Positions 1 through 11,878 of a stretch of 64,000 bases of DNA are shown here, in pieces. Made by a program: the position numbers and the translations under genes. Within the stretch, counting starts at the first letter, position 1. Each line of letters opens with the position of its first letter. The notes beneath the pieces were generated by a model. That model made no database searches. It was not told the origin of the DNA and worked only from the letters and a program-made list of their open reading frames with translations. The DNA lies in the NCBI RefSeq assembly GCF_000224145.3, contig NC_020177.2:191526-255525 (forward strand), given 5' to 3'. Source of the stretch: Ciona intestinalis. Lineage: Eukaryota > Chordata > Ascidiacea > Phlebobranchia > Cionidae.

Positions 1-33
1 ACTTTATTCAAAACATTTTTTTATTGTTGTATT

Positions 34-165
34 AATGAGCCTGTTTTAACAACTGTTGTTTTACCGTTACTACCTGTCTTTTCACTTTTGTAAACTTTCC
101 CGTTTTTCTTTATCATGACCATAGAGGGGCAATAAATTTCATTCATTTCCATTTTCCCCTATAGC
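34..165 (+). repeat. interspersed repeat tail, family B
   Basis: This stretch ends in TTTCATTCATT and closely matches 36026-36128 (shared core TTTTAACAACTGTTGTTTTAC). More diverged relatives lie near 46190-46260 and 53110-53215. It looks like the 3' end of a retroposon distinct from the main SINE family. It lies in an intron upstream of the kinase exon. The rest of 1-404 shows no coding sequence. Confidence 0.45.
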
Positions 166-404
166 TTTCCCATGGGTGTTTCCCCAAGCTACATACCTCA
201 GGTGTTTCCCCGGAGCTATTCACCCAATTATTTCCTTTCCAGATATTTTTCTTAATTGTCGTTTCTTTATTTATCTTGTATTTCTAATATAAGGAGATCA
301 GTGTTGCGTGGTTACATTTTATAAACACAAGATGAAGTTACCAATAAACCAAATCGCTACATTATACGAATAACAACATTTAAAAATCTCTTAAATACTA
401 ACAG

Positions 405-3400
405 GTTAGAAAATGAAGCAAAAATTCTCCAACGAATGAAGCATCCCCACATTGTCACCTTCTATGGTGTGACATCACTTTTTGGAAGGGAGGGTCTTGT
501 GATGGAATTCATGGAAGGTGGCAACTTGGATAATCTTCTTATGTCTAAGATAGTTCTGTCTTGGACTGGCCGTCTTCGGCTCTTGCATGAATTGATATCA
601 GCCATCAGTTACTTGCACAACCACGATAGGAAGAAAGCTTTCATCCATGGTGACATAAAACCACAGAATATTCTTCTCACAAAATCCAGGAGTCTGAAAC
701 TTGCCGACTTTGGTTCAGTGAACATCAGACAACGAACAGGTGCCAGCACAACAACATTTGAAATTCCTCATTCAACGCAACATACATGGCCATTCACTGC
801 TCCTGAGCTCCTTGAAAATCTCTTTGCAGATAAAACACCGGCCATGGATATCTACAGGTAACTTATTTCTACACAACAAACATCACATAATTAGTTATTG
901 TTCAACACCTGTTCATATGTNNNNNNNNNNNNNNNNNNNNNNNNNNNNNNNNNNNNNNNNNNNNNNNNNNNNNNNNNNNNNNNNNNNNNNNNNNNNNNNN
1001 NNNNNNNNNNNNNNNNNNNNNNNNNNNNNNNNNNNNNNNNNNNNNNNNNNNNNNNNNNNNNNNNNNNNNNNNNNNNNNNNNNNNNNNNNNNNNNNNNNNN
1101 NNNNNNNNNNNNNNNNNNNNNNNNNNNNNNNNNNNNNNNNNNNNNNNNNNNNNNNNNNNNNNNNNNNNNNNNNNNNNNNNNNNNNNNNNNNNNNNNNNNN
1201 NNNNNNNNNNNNNNNNNNNNNNNNNNNNNNNNNNNNNNNNNNNNNNNNNNNNNNNNNNNNNNNNNNNNNNNNNNNNNNNNNNNNNNNNNNNNNNNNNNNN
1301 NNNNNNNNNNNNNNNNNNNNNNNNNNNNNNNNNNNNNNNNNNNNNNNNNNNNNNNNNNNNNNNNNNNNNNNNNNNNNNNNNNNNNNNNNNNNNNNNNNNN
1401 NNNNNNNNNNNNNNNNNNNNNNNNNNNNNNNNNNNNNNNNNNNNNNNNNNNNNNNNNNNNNNNNNNNNNNNNNNNNNNNNNNNNNNNNNNNNNNNNNNNN
1501 NNNNNNNNNNNNNNNNNNNNNNNNAAACTTTTAAAGACATTTTTTTGTTATTAATAGTTTTGGAAACCATCACCCAACAAATAGATGAGTTACCTGCCAC
1601 GGAAGGTTTAGGTACGTATAATAATGCTGAGCTGTGGAACATGGTAATGAAAGATTTTTTATAGATATGGAAGCCCTCACCCATGAGTTACCTACCACGG
1701 ATGGTTCAGGTAAATATGATAATGCAGAAACATTAAACATGAAAATGTTATTGTTATTTTTGAAAGTTTTGGAAACCACTACCACCACGTTAAGGGGTGA
1801 AGTGACTGACATTGATACATTGGAATCTGAACAACTTGACCTTGCTTCTTATTATGGTTGGTATAATAAACATTAAAGGTATGATAAAGTGGGCTGAATA
1901 TAGACAGTAGCAAATATATATTTATATATTTTCAAACAACATTTATATCACAGACATATACTACTAAACATGAGGTTTATTGTTATTTTCAGAAGTGTCT
2001 GGTCAACAACTTAATGCCAGAGATCTTCCAGGTATGAATAATAATATTAAATTTATCAACGCAACATGTAAACGTGTAGCTCATTTATTCTAAATATGAT
2101 TTCCTGCTTAAATAATCTGTCTACTCATACAACCTTATAACTTGCATGAATCCTGATTATAAAGTATCATTAATTCTATGTTTATGTTGTGTGATGTTAC
2201 AATGAAACAATAAACAACATGTTCATCATGGAGTTAATATTGAACAAAATAATCCAAGTTTAATTACTTCAGTTGCTGCATAATGTTTATTTTACTTCAC
2301 AATAGAAGCTGCATGCATGATTGTGGGTGGTTGGAATACACAGAAACTTGTTAAAATTTATGACATCAACAGGAAAAGTTTTAAACCATTGGAGGTTGGT
2401 TTATTCGTATATTACATAATTTATTATTTGATCCAAATATGTGTTGACAGTAGTGACTAAATAAGTCGTTCTCTACTAGCTCAATACTTTGATGTTAACA
2501 GCAACCATACACAATTCAAGTAACGTATATTTTCAACCACAATTCAAATAATATAAAACACACACTGGTTGAGCCAAACATAGAACATAGAAAGAAGGAC
2601 ATACAACTTTATAACAATGAATAGAAACATTAGAACAGGGCTGATTTGAACTTTAACAATATGAAACAATCAACATTATTACCACATAGCATAAAAGTGT
2701 AACGAAATACTTGTTTGCATTTTTTTCTAAGCAAATTCTAGATATTTTCGGCCAAGTTTCAACTGTTCCAAATATTTGTATTGGTCTTCCACATGCTATC
2801 TTACTAGGAATCCTAGGTTTCTAGAAACTCACAGAAACCATTTATTTATAAATTACCGTTTTGTCAAAATACCATCGGTTATTCAACATTGTAGCATAAA
2901 AGTTTAAGTTTTTAGATTTTTTATTCAAATATTAACTTCTTATCAATATGTCACCTTGCCAACCTGGTGTTTAATAGAATAATTTATTTATGAATTCTGT
3001 GATAAATAGTAAAAATACTTAAACCTTTGTTATGTTTACTCAATTAATAAAACAAATCTTAAAATATTGAATTTTATCCACAGTCAACCTTGTATGAAAG
3101 GTATGCTTCAACCAGTGTGAAGATAAACAACCATGTTTATACGGCTGGTGGTCATAGATCCAAGTCTGTCGAACGTTTGGATTTAAACCAAGTTGATGGT
3201 GGTTGGAACGAGGTGGAATCTATGAAGAAACAACGATATCTTGCAGCATCTGCTGTGTTGAATGGTTGGTTCCTTATTATGTTTAACAATATATTGGTGG
3301 ATTATTGTTTCAGAAAAAATGTTTGGATTTATTATTAATGAATGAATGTAACTTACTTTATCCTCGCGTGGCCAGAAAACGATCATAGCATTTAAAACTT

Positions 3401-6400
3401 TTTACCAAACTTGATTTGAAAACCGTAAAGTATTTTTTGAGAAGGTCCATTTTCTGCCAAGAAATCAAGGTTTTAACGTCATTCTGTCAAATCAAAGAAG
3501 ATTATATTTGATCTCTATGTAGGGCTTCCCCGTTTAAGCTTTTAAATGTAGTTTTGCGTGAAAAAGGCTATGTCATCTGTTTTACAAGTTTTTTTAGGTA
3601 TTATGAAGCAATTTTTACATAAATTATGTTTTTGTGTGTAATATCTAACTTTATTTTGCTTCTACATGTTGTTTCTACTTTTTCATTCTTAATAAATTGT
3701 TTTTGGTGAGTTTTGTTAAGATAAAAAATGCCATCGGGTTATAAGTGACGATTGATCCTTTGACGTCACCAAGTCAAACAATCATTTTGGTTTGGTAGTA
3801 AACAAACCAGGAATCAACTTTGCACTAGATTCCTTATGTATTTTTTACCTAAAAACCCAGATTACACATAAATACAAGATTTCTGATGACGTCATTCAAA
3901 ATTTGATGACATCATCAAAAAAATCAAAATACAGTCGTGTAGCAAATTTTCCAAAGAACAAAAGTCTAATTGGTCATTTTTTCGACCAGCACAAACACCT
4001 GTGTCGCTACAGAGCAATATGTGACAGTCGGTCAAAAATGAAAATTTGTTAAATTATATCTCGTCCCCAAAGGGTTAAGTGTCTTGCCCAAGGACACATA
4101 TGGCGGCAATGGTAGCAGCCACGAGCCTTGAATCCATTACCTAATGGTTACAGGCAGGCGCGCTCACCACTTTGCCACAGAGCCGGATATTAAAACCTGC
4201 TATTGTTAACAGTATATTGGGGTGGGCTAATTTATTTACTGGCTTAAGTCTGAACCTCTAAGTTTATATTCATTACCAAACACACTATTTTTATGTATTT
4301 CACTGGTAATGAATACTATGGTGTTACAACTAATTATTTTTAAATTTAGAAAAAAGTTTCATTCCAGGTCAAATGTGTGTAGCAGGAGGATGGCATGATG
4401 GTGGTAGTAATATATTCTCATCAGTTGAATTATACAATCCAGTGGTGAATACATGGACAATCATTCCTTCAATGAAAACTAAACGATTTCAACATGCTCT
4501 TGTTTCTTATAATGGTTGGTATAATAAATATAAATGTAATGATAAAGTGGGCTGAATATGAACAGCATGTGCACAATGATTCTCAATCTTATGTGAAAGG
4601 AATCGACTTAAAATGACACAGATCACAATAACCCATCAAACAATTTGATTTGTTTACTTTTGTTATATCAACAAAATTAAATTATCCATACACAGAAAAT
4701 CTTCCACACTTGGTATAACAATAAAGTTTGCTTCCTCTGAAACTGAACATGCTTGTTATTATATTTAAATATTTTACTCTGGTTGTTACTTTAGGGTTAA
4801 ATAGACCCATCATGATTTTCAATGTTTTTTTTATTAATATGTAAACTCTTTTAAGTTTCATGCAATCTGTTATAATGATTAAACACTTTACATGTATTTC
4901 GATAACGCATATATATTCCAATATACAATTAGTCGATCCTCCTTGACACTGTTCACTGTGAACCATTGTCTCACTATGTATTAGATCAAACTGGTTTATT
5001 TAATATAATTTATCCTTATTCTATAAAATTCATTAGAAACACTTTACATCGTTCAATAAAAAGTAGAAATATTGTTAATCTTTAGTTTGATTGTGATCAA
5101 ATATTTAATGATTTCAAACATAATTCATGTACAGGTCGCTTGTACACGTTTGGTGGACATGATAGTAGCTTACTTAAAATTTGAAACTTATTACTAGAGC
5201 TACCGTCAGCATTTAATTACCGCCGGTATTAAATGATCGTCAGAAATTGCCGGTGTGTCTCCAGGGCTGTGTTATCAACAGGTCGCTTGTTTGCATTCGG
5301 TGGTGGAGATACTGTTGGTTTCTTTTATGCAATATTGGGTGGTCTTGGTGAAATAATTCTTGGTGCTGGTAGTCTTTTGAGGAATTCAACAAACATTTCT
5401 TCAATGGAAAGTTTTGATCCACGAGAAGGGAAATGGGAATCACTAAAACCAATGAATGAGGAAAGAAATGGACTATGTGGTGTTGTTTACAATGATGAGA
5501 TTTACGCCATTGGTTTGTTGTTTATTTTATATATAAACTATAATTACGGATTAATTTTTAATATTTTGTTAAAATAAATGATTTTTCAGAATTGATAGCA
5601 ATATTATATTGTTATAACATAGACCACAATATTAAAGTTATTTATTTGGTATATAGTTGTTTCATTTTTCATTCCTAATATATGTTATTTCATAACCATA
5701 TTAGTCATGTTTCCATTAAAGAAAAGTGATTAAAACATATTTGCAAAAACAATAAAAATGTTATGAAATTTAATTCAGGGTAAAAACATAATATGATTGG
5801 ATGGCTTAGTGGGCATAATAACATAATAATAACTTTTTATTTGTCTCTTCGATTACGTTAGCGAAGATTGAGAAATATTTTAAATGAAAAGACATGATAT
5901 AGCGACAAAACAACATGTTAAAACACGCTTACCTAAAATTTTTTTAGGTATTTCGTGGCGCTATAACATATTCAAAGCTGGATCGGGAGAAAATTCCATA
6001 AATATATTTTTATGACGAATATTAATAATCAAATTTAAAAAAAAAAATTAAATTAATTATTTTTTCGATGGGGATAACATGCTAGTGACCTACATAGATG
6101 TATGCGTAAGTTATATTTTCGCGAAAAAAATCGAAAATTTAATATTTATATGATTCAAGTTATGACCATACTTGGTTTGTATTCTGAACCCATCCCCGCA
6201 CTTTTTTGAAGAAAATGATGTTTCATTTTTTAGGTATTACGTAGCGCTATAACATATTCGAAGCTGGATCGGGGAGAAAAATCTATAAATATAATTTTAT
6301 GACGAATATTAATACTCATAATTAATATTTTTTCGAATTTTAATTTTTCATTTTAGAATCGGTACCGCTGGGGTCTAGTTAGTACAGTGTCCAAATTTTA

Positions 6401-9400
6401 GGTTAGTGGTACCAGTAGAAGGTATCGAAAATAGCCGCTAGAATATCTGTATTCTAGGATCACCTTGGTCGTATCGTCACAGAGCAAAGTCTCTCGGTAC
6501 TGTCCTAATGATGCGGTTTCCTCATTAATGCGTTTGTGTGCGACTGCCATTGTTATGTGTGGGAAGGGCAACAATTAAGTCCCGTCCGTGTTGCGCCAGC
6601 TGGCAACTTTGCATGAACTTTACACGACACGCATCTTTTATGCATATAGTGAAATTTGGATAATATTTATATATATTAAATATCTGTGCTCGGAGCACAC
6701 TCAACCACTACAACTGCATTAACTGTTAATTAAACATAGAGCTATACAGAGAAGACGGAACATTTTTTCAACTAGGAGGCGATGACAAATTCGTTTCTCT
6801 ATTCTATAGGGAGCAGTTAGCTTCACGGTTTATACACATAAGATATAAACCCCTAACTCCTAACCCCAAACTCGTGCTAATCAAACAAAAAAACTGCAAA
6901 AAAAAATAAAAAAAAAGTATTCCACTGTGCGGGACTCGAACCCGATAAAAATGAAACAAATAGAGTATTCGACCGCACGCAAACCGTTACACCACAGAGC
7001 CGACGATAGTTAACAGAACGAAAGAGCGTATATAACCTACCTAATTTGGGAAAGATGTGTTTACTAGTGTTTTATATATTTATAAAGGTATTATTATTAT
7101 TTAATTAATTTGTTTTACACTTATTAACACTTTGTAGTGCTGTTTTGTTCGTTTTTTTTATTTTTTAATTTAAATAATTACCGACACCTAGCGGAAAAAG
7201 TTTTCTGTCTTCTCTGTATAGTCCCATGTGTTAATTAATCATCATTTCATTTTTCTTTTCCATTTGTTAAGAGTTTATTCAATAGTTTGTTTATTGGTTT
7301 GGCACATCTACCAGTGCGAGAATACCATGACACTCAATACGTTAACAACGAAAAACATAAATATAGGTATTCCTGACAACATTTTGCACATATGAAATGA
7401 AGTGTGCAAGCGGAATAAATATTTCATCGCAAGTGGAATAAATATTTCATCGATGTTGTGGAAAATGCTAATCACGTGACCACCACTTCATGCGCATGCA
7501 CAGTTTGTAAAATGAGAACGATTTTTTTAGGGAACGATTTTTATGCGACACCGGCACTATTTAATCATATTTTTTGTAAAGAAAAAAATAAATAAATAAC
7601 AACACACATCTGTGCCATCGGCTTGCCAAGTGGTAGTTCTATCTCAACAGTTACAACAAATTTTTGAGTAAATATAAAAAAATAAAAATGTAGAATATTC
7701 GACAAAAACCATGCAACACTTCAATTTAAAAGTATTAGTATATAGTGGTCAGAAGCACAGTGTTCACACAGCAACCAAAACCTGAGATACAGCAAAATGT
7801 AAGGTAGATATGTGTAATAAAAAAAAAGAATTGAAAGAAATAAGACAAATATAGTATGTGAATATTATTAATAAGGGCAGAAAGGAAAAGGTTCAGAAAT
7901 GAAGAATTATAAGAGGAGTTAAATACTGACAATCTAAACCTTTGAAACAGAGGTTATAATTTAAATATTAATTTCTGGATTGTGGATAAGGAAGTAATTG
8001 TTAGGTCATGGCATTTAAGTTGAGGTGTTGCTTGACAGCTGCAAGAAATCATGTTAGGTTTAGTTTGGATTATTTTTCTTACAGTATATTTTATTTAACG
8101 TTATTTGTTACACTATAATTAAAAAGTAATGATTAAATCACATATGTAAAACAACACTACAAAAAGTGTAAAACACATTGTAGATTAATAAATCTAACAA
8201 AAATGACTTGATTGTGAGGAATTTGTTTTACATTTTTAAAATCGACCGCACACTGCAAGTCACCCAACTTAAACTGCAACAAACTAATCATATAATTCTA
8301 CCCAAATAAATTTATACAACCAAATAACATTTGACACTTATGATATTCTATTATTATATTACAATGCTGTTTGTTTATAATCATCACTCTATACGTTTAT
8401 ACAATGTTTATTTAGGTGGTAATGGATTAAATAGCGTAGAGCGGTATAACATACGAACCAACACTTGGACCAAAGTTAGCAGCTTGAACCACGAACGAGA
8501 TGGTTCTTGTGCTTGTGTTGTGAATGGGAAGATATACGTCATTGGAGGGTAAGTGGTTCTAAAGATTATTAAGTTGTTCAAAAAATAGCAAAAAAACTTG
8601 TCTTGCAGAGCTTTAAATATATTGTAAAATAATTGTTATTATATTATCCGTACTGTGTATTTTAATTTGTCTTTTGCTGTTATATATGCATGGATTCACT
8701 CCAAAATAAAATCGGTTTACTATAAGCGGTGGTGCATTAGGGGATTAGATGTCATGCCTCTACCTTTTGTTCATTGTTTACCTTATCTTACTACCTGGTT
8801 GATAAATGTTTTATTATCATTTCAACAGTAACTTGTTTATCAGCAGTTAATACAGCATGTGCATCCCATTTTATACGACCCCCCACCAGTGGCGTTTTAA
8901 GATATAGAAGGCCCTCCGCAAGGCTTGTATGTGGGCCCACTTCTTTATTACTTTATCTGCTGACCCATATTTATTTTGAAAAAAGTGCATCAATGTAAAA
9001 AATTAACTTTTGAATGAAAACATGTTCATTCACCATAATACATTATGTCGTATGTGTATATTCTGGTGGCCTATGGCGTAATAATCGGACAGTTGTATTA
9101 TAATAATATAAATATTATTACATCACACTTGAAATTCTGACGTCACCATTTAAAGGATTTTATCATATACCCAAGAACAATTTATTATTTTAACATATTT
9201 GTGCATACAAATGCAAACACCTGTTTTCTATCGGGTATATAGTGGCCCCCTAATTCGTCTGCCCCTGCGGGGTCCATGATAGGCCACTACCCCCACAGCC
9301 TAGCCTCTTATTATGCCCCAACATCAGTCCATGGTCCGATAACAGTCTGTGATACATTTCTTATTCAACTACACAATGTTGTTCTGACAATTGTTTTATT

Positions 9401-9822
9401 TTATTTGTATAATACCTGTTTGTTTATCATCATGTAATCTTATACAAATAAGAAAACCAGCATATATTGCTCTGATGCATTTTGAAAGAAAAGTTCTGAT
9501 TTTTTGCATATTTACTGTCATTGATTTTATTAATAACATTAATCTGGTTCAAAATACAAATTTCTCACCAGTGTATTGGAAGATATTCTATTGCTAGCTT
9601 GTATAAACCAAGTGATTAGTAATGTTTGAATGAATGTGGTTTAATTAAAGTAGTTGAATAACACCAGCCCTACCCATCTAATAATATTAATTATCTTGTG
9701 TTAGTTTTGGTGAAGGTGATGCATCAAAATCAATTGAGGCTTATGATGCAACAATCAATGAATGGAAGATTGAAACCAACATGAAGACACCAAGATCTCA
9801 TGCATCAGTTGTAGCTTTGTAA
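405..9822 (+). CDS. protein kinase-Kelch repeat fusion protein, 5' end missing
   Basis: Exons supported by splice sites and phase: 405-857 (kinase), 1558-1611, 1665-1709, 1767-1856, 1993-2031, 2306-2394, 3084-3264, 4368-4514, 5282-5512, 8416-8548, 9705-9822 (stop 9820-9822). The kinase exon starts inside helix C and shows the catalytic loop HGDIKPQN (non-RD, Gly before Asp), DFG and APE. The glycine loop and catalytic Lys must lie upstream of the window. The end of the kinase lobe probably falls in the 604-base gap, so the link between kinase and Kelch parts is inferred from strand and phase. The Kelch part has six blades, each with a GG pair and a spaced W (VERYNIRTNTW, VELYNPVVNTW). It is probably a cytoplasmic signalling or scaffold protein of the TKL/RIPK/IRAK-like kinase type. 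Two adjacent genes split in the gap is the main alternative. AATAAA at 9972-9977 could end the transcript. Confidence 0.72.
921..1524. other. assembly gap (604 N)
   Basis: A run of N lies between the kinase exon and the mini-exons. It probably hides the end of the kinase domain and any linker exons. Confidence 0.99.
1558..1856 (+). repeat. tandemly duplicated symmetric mini-exons
   Basis: Three small exons (1558-1611, 1665-1709, 1767-1856), all phase 1-1, are copies of one another. They encode LETITQQIDELPATEGLG, DMEALTHELPTTDGSG and LETTTTTLRGEVTDIDTLE. The introns between them are only 53 and 57 bases and are also similar. A shorter related exon (1993-2031) follows. Phase 1-1 symmetry means copies can be added or skipped without breaking the frame. 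Confidence 0.65.
3337..3387 (-). repeat. SINE tail fragment
   Basis: It carries the ATTCATTCATT end and the CCTCGCGTGG segment of the main SINE family, in an intron of the kinase-Kelch gene. Confidence 0.6.
4064..4186 (-). repeat. SINE head fragment (tRNA-derived)
   Basis: On the minus strand it reads from a tRNA-like head (GTGGTGAGCGCGCCTGCC, then ATGGATTCAAGGCTCG as the B-box-like part) into the TGTCCTTGGGCAAGACACTT core. This is the 5' half of the family seen throughout the window. Confidence 0.7.
5135..5185 (+). pseudogene. ghost Kelch exon
   Basis: After an acceptor-like ACAG, the sequence reads GRLYTFGGHDSSLLKI and then stops. The true exon at 5282 begins GRLFAFGG after the same ACAG. 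It is a partial upstream duplicate of that exon, now unusable because of the in-frame stop and the missing donor. Confidence 0.55.
5942..6318. repeat. pair of diverged direct repeats (about 88 bp, 286 bp apart)
   Basis: Positions 5942-6030 and 6228-6318 share TAGGTATT, GCGCTATAACATATTC and AAGCTGGATCGGG, and both end in TATGACGAATATTAATA. They lie in the 2.9-kb intron before the fifth Kelch blade. No protein is encoded, and the element type is not recognised. Confidence 0.6.
6742..7221. mobile_element. 480-bp non-autonomous DNA transposon with long imperfect TIRs
   Basis: The left end CTATACAGAGAAGACGGAAC is mirrored at the right end as GTTTTCTGTCTTCTCTGTATAG. Similarity continues for about 45 bases (CTAGGAGGCG against CTAGGTGTCG). 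Taking TA as the target duplication, the TIR starts CAGAGAAGAC, which would suit a Tc1/mariner-like MITE. No transposase reading frame is present. It sits in the long Kelch-gene intron and contains a tRNA-like segment. Confidence 0.6.
6937..7003 (-). other. tRNA-like segment (pseudo-tRNA) inside the 480-bp element
   Basis: On the minus strand there is an A-box-like GTGGTGTAACGGTTTGC and a near-perfect B box GGGTTCGAGTCCCGC. The ends do not pair into an acceptor stem and the anticodon arm does not close. It is a tRNA-derived relic or SINE head, not a working tRNA gene. Confidence 0.45.
8887..9289. mobile_element. hAT-like non-autonomous element
   Basis: It begins CAGTGGCG and ends GGCCACTA, giving a short hAT-type inverted end. 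The flanks are nearly repeated (CCCCCAC on both sides, close to an 8-bp duplication). The interior is rich in GGCCC and GGGCCC near both ends. It has no coding capacity and lies in the last intron of the kinase-Kelch gene. Confidence 0.5.
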
Positions 9823-11149
9823 ACAATGAAAATCTTCAACAAAACTGTTTGTGTATTTCATGATTTGTTTTGATAAATATTCTATCAATAGTTTTGTAAA
9901 CAACATGAGCCACTGTTCACATTGCAGAAATACTTTAAACTTTCAAATTTATAAATTTAGGTTTGTAAAAAAATAAAATAAAATTCCTCATTACTTCAAA
10001 GCACTTGAGATGTTGTATAATTAAAATCTTGACTTATTATTTAAAACACAAATCATGCAGCTCGTACTTTTGATACCCACAACTTTATAACTAAACATTC
10101 CATGTTTTCTGTAGCGCCTTTCTCTTTGTTTTACTTATTTCATGTACTGACTTTTACTCATTTAATGTCTGACTTTCTCTTTGTTTTACTCATTTAATGT
10201 ACAATTTACATTTTAACTTTTTAAAATGAATCAATGTCATTATTTATCCCTGCATGCCAGGGCAACAGCATTATAACTATGGTGTCTTATTTGATACACC
10301 ATATGTTTGTAAATAATTACCAAATATGCAACGTTTACCAGGTTTATTTTTATGAATGGCAACTGTTTTAAATATTTTAATAAACATTTTGATTGTAGCT
10401 GCACCAACATAACCCATTTACCATTTAACGTTTATAGTACAAGAACAAAACCGTCGATAAAATCAGCGCTTTTTTCCTTTGTATGAATTTATAAGATATA
10501 CATTTAAAGTGATTTGTTATTGTGCTTCAGATTGCAGATAAAATATATATGGCGTTTATATTCGCGAGGTGTCGCTCGTGAGTGGTTCTGCTTTGAGTTG
10601 TTGGTAACGTAGTTGTCATATTGATCTATTTATGATCGAATTGTTGTTTTTGTTGTTGCACTGGTTTGGTTTAAGTAGCAATCTGTATTCGATTTGTAAT
10701 TTACTGAATAAATATACTGCCAGTAAAAAGGTAATTTTGATATTTCTATACATGCCACAAATAACATTCAGAGACCGTTACATTAGTTACTTTTATCGAA
10801 CTTTGTCAACCGTGGCAGTAAAAGGGTTATTCAAATTTAAATTATGTCAATTATATTACGTGCTTGTTTATTAGAGCTATGCTCTCTTGTTTGTAGAAAC
10901 GCTAACCTGTGTTTTGTAGAATATAATTTCAATTGTCCTTTTGGTATCGACCCCTTATTTTGGCTCACCTTATTTTGGCTCGATTATCAGGACGACTCGG
11001 TTAATACTGTATTCATAATGACTATAGTTCTGAGTATATCTTTATTGTTGATTCGTATTTGACGATATATATAATACAGCAATAGGTGTGGCTTATTAAA
11101 GTCATTTAAATTTATACGTGCATGCTTGTTCAAATAGAATGTATAAGAC
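9823..11149. other. 3' UTR and spacer after the kinase-Kelch gene
   Basis: AATAAA at 9972-9977 fits a poly(A) signal. A tandem duplication of TTTCTCTTTGTTTTACT-type sequence lies at about 10120-10205. The short reading frames in 10600-11060 show no domain or codon pattern I trust. Confidence 0.5.
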
Positions 11150-11597
11150 CAGAGCCATAGAAATGTCGAGTAGTCCAACCCATTGTTACGTAAAACACAA
11201 ATTGAATGGCAATTTGGTTCCAAAATAACACAGTAGGTATAGGGAAAATGTATGTTTTTCGGTAAATTACAGAACAACTTGGGCCTAAAAACAAATTTAA
11301 AGGTTGAAAAATGTAAAAAACATGTGTTATTTGTTTTCTGTGTCAAAAAAAGTCAAAAATTAGAATTAGAAGCGGTTGATTTGCGACATTTTAGTCATTT
11401 AATGCGGCTAAATTTATACATTTTTTCTAAAAAATGTTTGGTAAGGTAAATAGAAGCTGTTTTACACCTTCCCACAATAGGAAAACACAAACAAAACTTA
11501 ACAAGTTCGTTTAAACCCATTGTCAAAATCACCACTTTTGCTCTATTTTGGACACACATAGACGGCAGTTGGACTACTCGGTGTTTATACGACTCTG
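11150..11597. mobile_element. hAT-type MITE with perfect 8-bp target duplication
   Basis: The element is flanked by TATAAGAC at 11142-11149 and again at 11598-11605. Its ends are inverted: CAGAGCCATAGAAATG then CGAGTAGTCCAAC on the left, GTTGGACTACTCGG then GACTCTG on the right. The 8-bp duplication and CAGAG ends fit the hAT superfamily. At 448 bp it has no transposase. Confidence 0.75.
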
Positions 11598-11878
11598 TAT
11601 AAGACACCTAATTCAAATGGAATATTGGAATATATATAAGTTAACTCGTATAATAAATACATTACTCAATTCTCTCACCGAGTACAGTATATATATTAAA
11701 GCGGGGCAAGACGGGACGTGGGGTAATGCGAGATTTTTTAAAAGTTTTTAGCAATTGGAAGACTATCTTTATATCCAACATGCAATAATAAAGGTTGGTA
11801 TTTGGAACTTAAACGTCCAATTTACTTCTCAGATTACAGCGGTGAAGGAAAAAGAGGCAAATCCTTCTTCGGAGTTGA

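Noticed and set aside
6742-6790. Possible U6 snRNA (ATACAGAGAAGA, later GATGACAAATTCG)
   Set aside because: The strings are part of the inverted terminus of a 480-bp element, recur inverted at the other end, and the rest of U6 is absent.
6937-7003. tRNA gene
   Set aside because: The B box is good but acceptor and anticodon stems do not pair; treated as a pseudo-tRNA.
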